DNA of 64,000 nt, from assembly GCA_036004665.1 (NCBI GenBank), contig DASYRG010000080.1, positions 50,560 to 114,559 on the forward strand, in the 5' to 3' direction. Position numbers and translations under genes: made by a program. The stretch is from JACQGZ01 sp036004665. GTDB lineage: Bacteria > Sysuimicrobiota > Sysuimicrobiia > Sysuimicrobiales > Humicultoraceae. Below the pieces are notes generated by a model. The model was not told where the DNA came from and ran no database searches. It saw only the letters and a program-made list of their open reading frames with translations. This document shows, piece after piece, positions 59,790 through 64,000 of the stretch. Within the stretch, counting starts at the first letter, position 1, and each line of letters starts with the position of its first letter.

Positions 59790-61070
59790 ATGGATCCTTC
59801 CACCCAGATCTATACGGCGCCACCCTCCCCGCCCCACAAGGACTGGGGAAGGGTGGCCCGTCTCATCCTCCCGGGGATCGTCGTCGCCTTCTTTGGCTTT
59901 GCCCTCGGCGCCTACGTGGCCCTCGCCGGACGGACAGAGACCTTCACGGGCGAGCGGGTAGTAGACCGCCCGGCCAGCCAGCAGTTCTCCTGGCTCGGGC
60001 TGACCAGGCGGATCAACGTCCTGGTCATCGGGACCGACGTCACCCTGGGGAGACGCCGTCAGATCCTCCCCCTCGCCCGGGCGGACTCCCTGCTGCTCGC
60101 CTCCTTCGATCCGGAGTCCGATAGGATCACGGCCCTCTCGATTCCGCGGGACACCCGCGCGGTCATACCCGGAGTGGGAACGACGAAGATCAACGCCGCC
60201 TACGCCTTCGGGGGGCCCGGCCTTACGGTCAAAACCGTGGAGGAGCTGCTCGGCGTCAAGATCGACTTCTACGTGAAGCTGGGACCGAAGTCGTTCGCCC
60301 GCCTCGTCGACGCGATCGGCGGCGTCGAGATCGACGTCGAGAAGAACATGCGCTACACCGACAACTGGGCGGGGCTGCACATTAACCTCAAGAAGGGCCG
60401 CCAGCTCCTCAATGGGACCCAGGCGGAAGGCTACATCCGCTTCCGCCACGACGCTCTGGGGGACATTGGCCGTGTGGAACGTCAGCAGAAGGTCCTGCTG
60501 GCGATCGCCTCCAAGCTGCGCAGCCCGGCGATGATCGTGCGCGCGCCTCAGTTGATCCGCGCCTTCACCGAAAACACCCAAACCAACCTGACGCTCACGG
60601 AGATGATGACGTTGGGCATGTTCGCCGTCCGCGTGGACCTGGCGGCGATGCAGACCGCAACCCTGCCCGGGACGTTCGCCCCGAACTACTGGGAGCCGGA
60701 TTGGGCCAGGGTGCGGACGACCGTCCTGGACATGTTCTACGGGGTGTCTCCGGAGATGCTGGCGGAGACGCGGATCGAGGTCCTCAACGCCAGCGGGATC
60801 CCCGGCCTGGCCCGCCGCACCGCCGCCCGTCTGGAGCGCCTGGGGTTTCGGGTGGTGCGGGTGGACACGGCGGCCGAGACCGCTCACACCCTCATCATCG
60901 ACCGCGGCGGCCGCGCGCCGGTGATTCGCCTGCTGGCTGACTTCCTGGGGCAGCCGCGCATCCAGCGCGCCACCGCCACGGCGGAGCCGCTGGCGCGACT
61001 CGCGGACGTCACTCTGCTGCTGGCCCGCGACTACGCCTCGATCTCGCAGGTCATCCTCCCCCAGCCATAG
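59790..61070 (+). CDS. LytR-CpsA-Psr (LCP) family protein with LytR_C domain
   Basis: The 426-residue protein has one N-terminal helix (ILPGIVVAFFGFALGAYVALAG), the LCP core (RADSLLLASFDPESDRITALSIPRDTRAVIPGVGTTKINAAYAFGGP near 98-145, with Arg/Asp ligands of the polyprenyl phosphate), and GYIRFRHDALGDIGRVERQQKVL. A C-terminal LytR_C unit follows (IEVLNASGIPGLARRTAARLERLGFRVVRVD). LCP enzymes transfer glycopolymers to peptidoglycan. A TTG three bases upstream is a possible alternative start. Confidence 0.93.
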   Translation: MDPSTQIYTAPPSPPHKDWGRVARLILPGIVVAFFGFALGAYVALAGRTETFTGERVVDRPASQQFSWLGLTRRINVLVIGTDVTLGRRRQILPLARADSLLLASFDPESDRITALSIPRDTRAVIPGVGTTKINAAYAFGGPGLTVKTVEELLGVKIDFYVKLGPKSFARLVDAIGGVEIDVEKNMRYTDNWAGLHINLKKGRQLLNGTQAEGYIRFRHDALGDIGRVERQQKVLLAIASKLRSPAMIVRAPQLIRAFTENTQTNLTLTEMMTLGMFAVRVDLAAMQTATLPGTFAPNYWEPDWARVRTTVLDMFYGVSPEMLAETRIEVLNASGIPGLARRTAARLERLGFRVVRVDTAAETAHTLIIDRGGRAPVIRLLADFLGQPRIQRATATAEPLARLADVTLLLARDYASISQVILPQP

Positions 61071-61113
61071 AACTTCTCTCCTCACCGCCGATCTAAACCT
61101 GGAGGGCTTGGCC

Positions 61114-61584
61114 GTGATCATGATGGGGCAGATCGTCTCCCTTTCCGTCTACGTGCTCGACCTGGAGGGGGCCGTGCGTTTCTACGTCGAGCGGCTCGAT
61201 TTTCACAGGCGGTCGGAATCCCCGCCGGGGTCCGACGGCCGCTGGGTGACCCTTTCACACGCCGGAGGACAGACCGAGCTCGTTCTCACCACGTTGCCAT
61301 CAGGAGCCGGGCGGGCCCAACGGGAACGGCCCCAGGGGAAGGTCGGCTCGTTTACGGGAGTCGTTTTCTCCACGGACGACATCGAGGAAGCGTATCAGGA
61401 CCTCTCCAGCCGGGGGGTCACGTTCGGCCAGATCCCCAAGCGCGAGGGGTGGGGCGCGTGGGCCCAGTTTGAGGACCCCGACGGTAACACCTTTCTCGTC
61501 GTCGAGTCTCCCACGGGCGTCGTCATCCGGGGACCACACGCTCAGGATCGATCAAAAACGTCAGCGGCCGGGCTCACAAGTTAG
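61114..61584 (+). CDS. VOC (glyoxalase/bleomycin resistance) superfamily protein
   Basis: From a GTG at 61114 (GGAGGG seven bases upstream) the 156-residue protein has the paired beta-alpha-beta units: VSLSVYVLDLEGAVRFYVERLDFHRRSE and TGVVFSTDDIEEAYQDLSSRGVTF...AQFEDPDGNTFLVVE, the latter with the conserved D-P-D-G-N and Glu ligand. Metal-dependent enzymes and resistance proteins share this fold; the substrate is unknown. ATGs at 61120 and 61123 are alternative starts. Confidence 0.82.
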   Translation: MIMMGQIVSLSVYVLDLEGAVRFYVERLDFHRRSESPPGSDGRWVTLSHAGGQTELVLTTLPSGAGRAQRERPQGKVGSFTGVVFSTDDIEEAYQDLSSRGVTFGQIPKREGWGAWAQFEDPDGNTFLVVESPTGVVIRGPHAQDRSKTSAAGLTS

Positions 61585-61673
61585 GCCGGGTCGCTCCCGA
61601 AGGAGTACCTCCTCCCACCTCGACGAGCACGAACCGCTGACGAGACACACCCTACCAGCGGCGCATAGACGCG

Positions 61674-62927
61674 TCAATCCGAAACTGTCGTTCGCTCCGG
61701 TGTGGATGATGTGGACACCGGCAGGTGCCTCCTGATCAATCGGGCCAGACGCCGGATGCCCTCGTCGATGTCCTCTTCTGAAGGATAGGAAAAGTTCAAC
61801 CGCATCGTGTGCTTCCCGCCCCCGTTCGCGAAGAAGCCTGAGCCGATGACGTAGGCCACTTTCTCGCGTTCCACGGCCTCGGGGAGCAAGGCCTCGGTGT
61901 CCATGCCCTCCGGTAAGCGCACCCACAGGAAGAGACCGCCCTCCGGGCGGGTCCACGTGACCCCTTCGGGCATCTCCCGGCTGAGCGCGCGCAGCATCGC
62001 GTCGCGCTTGCGCCGGTAAACCCCCGCGATCCGGTCCAGCCGCCCTGAGATGATTCCTCGCGCGAGCATCTCCGCCGCGACCGCCTGAGTGAAGGCGGGA
62101 CTGCAGAGGTCCATCGCCTGCTTGGCGGTGACGAACTGGGCGGTGATCTCCTCTCGCGCCACCATCCAGCCGATGCGCAGCCCAGGCGCCAGCGTCTTGC
62201 TGAAGGTGGACAGGTAGATGGTCCGCTTGTCCTCGTCCAGCGCGTAGATGGGAGGCGGCGCACTACCCTCAAAGCGGATCTCCCGGTACGGGTTGTCCTC
62301 CAGCACCAGGGTGGTGTAGCGACGAGCGAGAGCCAGCAGTGCCCGGCGGCGCGCCTCGGTCCAGGTCACGCCCGAGGGATTCTGGAAGTCAGGAACGGCG
62401 TAGATGAACTTGGGGCGCCGACCCTCCCGGGCCAGCCGGGCGAGCACCTCCGCCAGCCGGTCGGTGTCCATCCCCTCGTCGTCCTGGGGAACGCCGATCA
62501 TCTCCGCGCCGTAGGTGCGGAAGACCTGCAGCCCCGCCATGTAGGACGGCAGTTCTACGATGACGAGGTCGCCCGGATCGAGGAAGACCTTGGCGGTGAT
62601 GTCGAGACCCTGCTGCGAGCCGGTCGTGATGAGGATCTCATCCCGGCCCGCGCTGATGCCGTCTTTGACCATCCAGCGGGCGAGCTCGTCCCGCAGGCGA
62701 GGGTCGCCTTCGGTGATTCCGTACTGGAGCGCCGTGTGGGCGTGATCGGCCAGGATGTCGCGCGTGACATCCTGCAGATCGGCCACGGGGAAGGTCGCCG
62801 GGTCGGGAAAACCTCCCGCAAATGAGATGATCCCGCCCCGGCTGGTCAGTTTCAGCAGTTCCCGGATGAGCGAGCGGCGCATCCCCCGGGCGCTGCTGCT
62901 GAGCAACGCTTCGAGATCAACCCCCAT
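61674..62927 (-). CDS. PLP-dependent aminotransferase (class I/II, 2-aminoadipate-like)
   Basis: The 417-residue protein shows IISFAGGFPDPATFPVADL, QYGITEGDPRLRDELARWM, ITTGSQQGLDITAKVFLDPGD, PDFQNPSGVTW, and LSTFSKTLAPGLRIGWMVA, whose Lys binds PLP. These features match the LysN/ARO8-like or MocR-domain aminotransferases. Starts ATG at 62927 (or GTG at 62930) after AGGAGGTCG; the ATG shares a base with the rsmA stop (TGATG). Substrate not assigned. Confidence 0.9.
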   Translation of the reverse strand: MGVDLEALLSSSARGMRRSLIRELLKLTSRGGIISFAGGFPDPATFPVADLQDVTRDILADHAHTALQYGITEGDPRLRDELARWMVKDGISAGRDEILITTGSQQGLDITAKVFLDPGDLVIVELPSYMAGLQVFRTYGAEMIGVPQDDEGMDTDRLAEVLARLAREGRRPKFIYAVPDFQNPSGVTWTEARRRALLALARRYTTLVLEDNPYREIRFEGSAPPPIYALDEDKRTIYLSTFSKTLAPGLRIGWMVAREEITAQFVTAKQAMDLCSPAFTQAVAAEMLARGIISGRLDRIAGVYRRKRDAMLRALSREMPEGVTWTRPEGGLFLWVRLPEGMDTEALLPEAVEREKVAYVIGSGFFANGGGKHTMRLNFSYPSEEDIDEGIRRLARLIRRHLPVSTSSTPERTTVSD

Positions 62928-63955
62928 CACCGACCTCCTGAGGCGGCGAAGGTCCGCGGCCCTGGTTCCCCGTCTCGTCCTTCGCCGGTGCCATCTTCTC
63001 TCTTCTTCATCGCGTCCGCCAGGGCACCGAACTCTTCGACGCTGAGGGTCTCCCCACGCCGGTGGGGGTCGATGCCGGCGCGCCGGCAGGCCTGCTCGAC
63101 GTCTGCTGGGGTGAGGCGAGTCCCGCCTCCGGGCTGGATCCCGGCCAGAGCGTTGCGCAGGACTTTCCGGCGCTGGCCGAAGGCCGCCCGCACGACGGCA
63201 AAAAAGAGCACCTCGTCGGCGACGGCCACCCGCGGCCGCGGCAGCACTGTCAGACGAACGACTGTCGACGTCACCTCCGGCGGAGGGTAGAAGGCTCCCG
63301 GAGGAATCCGCATCACGCGCGCCGCATCCGCGCGGTATTGCACGGCGACGGAGAGGGCGCCGTATGTCTTCGACCCCGGCTCCGCCAGAATCCGCTCAGC
63401 CACCTCTGACTGGATGGTGACCACCGCCCGCTCCAGCGCAGGAAGGGACTCGAGCGCCCGAATCAGCAGCAGCGAGGCAATGCCATACGGGAGATTGGCC
63501 GCGATTTTGAGTGATCCAGCTCGCGGTCTTATTGGTGAGGGGGAGCCGAGTCCGGACTTCGAAGACGTTTTGACTCCGTCCGGCCTCGACTCCCCCTCAC
63601 CCATCAGGTCGGGGAGATCCATCGACATAACGTCGCCCTGAACGATTCTCACGTTGGGATTGCCGTCGGTCATGAGGCGGAGGATGGGGATGAGGCGGGC
63701 ATCGACTTCGACGGCCACGACGGAGGCGCCGCTGGCGGCCAGGGCGGCGGTGAGCGTCCCCAGGCCGGCGCCGACTTCGAGGATTCGATCGGTGGGCGAG
63801 GGCGCCGTCGCGTCGAGGAGCCGGTCCAGCACGCGCCGGCTGACGAGGAAGTGCTGTCCGAAGCGTTTGCGCGGGCGGAGATCAAACGCGCGCAGCACCC
63901 GGGCGACCCCCGCCGGCGTGGCCAGCTCCGCCGGATCGGGCAACGGTGTGCTCAC
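62927..63955 (-). CDS. rsmA: 16S rRNA (adenine1518-N6/adenine1519-N6)-dimethyltransferase with in-frame palindromic insertion
   Basis: The 342-residue protein has RKRFGQHFLVSRRVLDRLL near 29-48, SAM motif ILEVGAGLGTLTAAL near 58-72, GDVM near 107, and NLPYGIAS near 154-161 (motif IV). Between GDVMSMDLPDL and SLKIAANLPY a stretch of about 28 residues (about 118-146, EGESRPDGVKTSSKSGLGS...) is not family sequence. It is encoded by a 68-bp palindromic element. The catalytic motifs are intact. GTG start at 63955, with ribosome site GAGGAGGGC; it overlaps the upstream gene by four bases (GTGA). Confidence 0.93.
   Translation of the reverse strand: MSTPLPDPAELATPAGVARVLRAFDLRPRKRFGQHFLVSRRVLDRLLDATAPSPTDRILEVGAGLGTLTAALAASGASVVAVEVDARLIPILRLMTDGNPNVRIVQGDVMSMDLPDLMGEGESRPDGVKTSSKSGLGSPSPIRPRAGSLKIAANLPYGIASLLLIRALESLPALERAVVTIQSEVAERILAEPGSKTYGALSVAVQYRADAARVMRIPPGAFYPPPEVTSTVVRLTVLPRPRVAVADEVLFFAVVRAAFGQRRKVLRNALAGIQPGGGTRLTPADVEQACRRAGIDPHRRGETLSVEEFGALADAMKKREDGTGEGRDGEPGPRTFAASGGR
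63534..63601. repeat. 68-bp palindromic element inserted within rsmA
   Basis: Arms of 24 bases at 63534-63557 and 63578-63601 are complementary with two mismatches around a 20-base loop. The element lies wholly within the rsmA frame, which stays open across it. Structure and size resemble REP/MITE-like palindromes or the Rickettsia palindromic elements known to insert into genes. Confidence 0.82.
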
Positions 63956-64000
63956 GCCCTCCTCTTGGGCTTCCCCTTCTCGAGAATGTAGACCCGCACG
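63952..64000 (-). CDS. C-terminal end of an upstream gene (partial)
   Basis: Fifteen residues (VRVYILEKGKPKRRA) followed by TGA overlap the rsmA start as GTGA. The RVRVYIL-type ending and the position before rsmA recall 3D-domain (YabE-like) proteins found upstream of rsmA in Gram-positive genomes, but too little is present to assign a family. Confidence 0.4.
   Translation of the reverse strand, partial: VRVYILEKGKPKRRA

Overview
This is a GC-rich, gene-dense bacterial chromosome segment with short spacers and frequent 1-4 bp start/stop overlaps. The gene content mixes traits. It has a Gram-positive-style PurR repressor, a LytR-CpsA-Psr protein and an ispE/purR/rsmA neighbourhood (typical of Terrabacteria). 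It also has a TolC-type outer-membrane efflux protein, which implies a double membrane. A diderm Terrabacteria lineage (for example Armatimonadota-like or a related candidate phylum) fits best, but that placement is inference. The many importers, amide hydrolases, acetyl-CoA synthetase and PQQ-type sugar dehydrogenase suggest a heterotrophic scavenger.

Layout. 1-11.2 kb: the 5' part of acsA, a lone CoxM-like flavoprotein, a PilZ-containing membrane glycosyltransferase, DinB and SDR proteins, a dipeptide-type ABC importer without ATPases (substrate-binding protein plus two permeases), an AT-richer DHFR-like gene, and a small redox/chaperone cluster (zinc ribbon, glutaredoxin, Hsp20). 11.2-15.0 kb: a minus-strand operon of LiaI/LiaF-like membrane proteins (one frameshifted) ending in a two-helix K+ channel. 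15.1-22.4 kb: a tightly spaced minus-strand series: beta-propeller protein, tiny membrane protein, internally duplicated PD-(D/E)XK nuclease-like protein, AbiEi-like protein, PQQ-type sugar dehydrogenase, and a cyclase-STAND-TPR regulator. 22.5-26.8 kb: an M23 peptidase, LtrA and a two-component system.

26.8-39.2 kb is one ten-gene minus-strand operon: two DppB/C-type permeases, their binding protein, formamidase, HyuB, HyuA, then a complete Pot-type importer (ATPase, binding protein, two permeases). It looks like an uptake-and-hydrolysis module for amide, hydantoin or lactam compounds. 39.2-49.6 kb holds a secreted Pro-rich protein with a strong terminator, a DEAD-box helicase with its own leader, a SnoaL/YdhR pair divergent from a LuxR-type STAND regulator with a palindrome between them, tandemly duplicated secreted cupins, and an initiator tRNA gene whose 3' part is duplicated about 0.6 kb away around a single oxidase gene.

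49.7-56.2 kb is a TetR-controlled drug-efflux operon (TetR, HlyD, two ATPases, ABC-2 permease, TolC) with a readable promoter and operator. 56.2-64 kb carries a SUKH-like protein, purR, a MobA-like nucleotidyltransferase, a 37-bp tandem repeat, ispE, an LCP protein, a VOC protein, a PLP aminotransferase, and rsmA interrupted in frame by a 68-bp palindromic element.

No rRNA genes, CRISPR arrays, transposases or phage genes were seen. The least explained items are the duplicated nuclease-like protein, the ten-gene amide operon and the palindromic insertion in rsmA.
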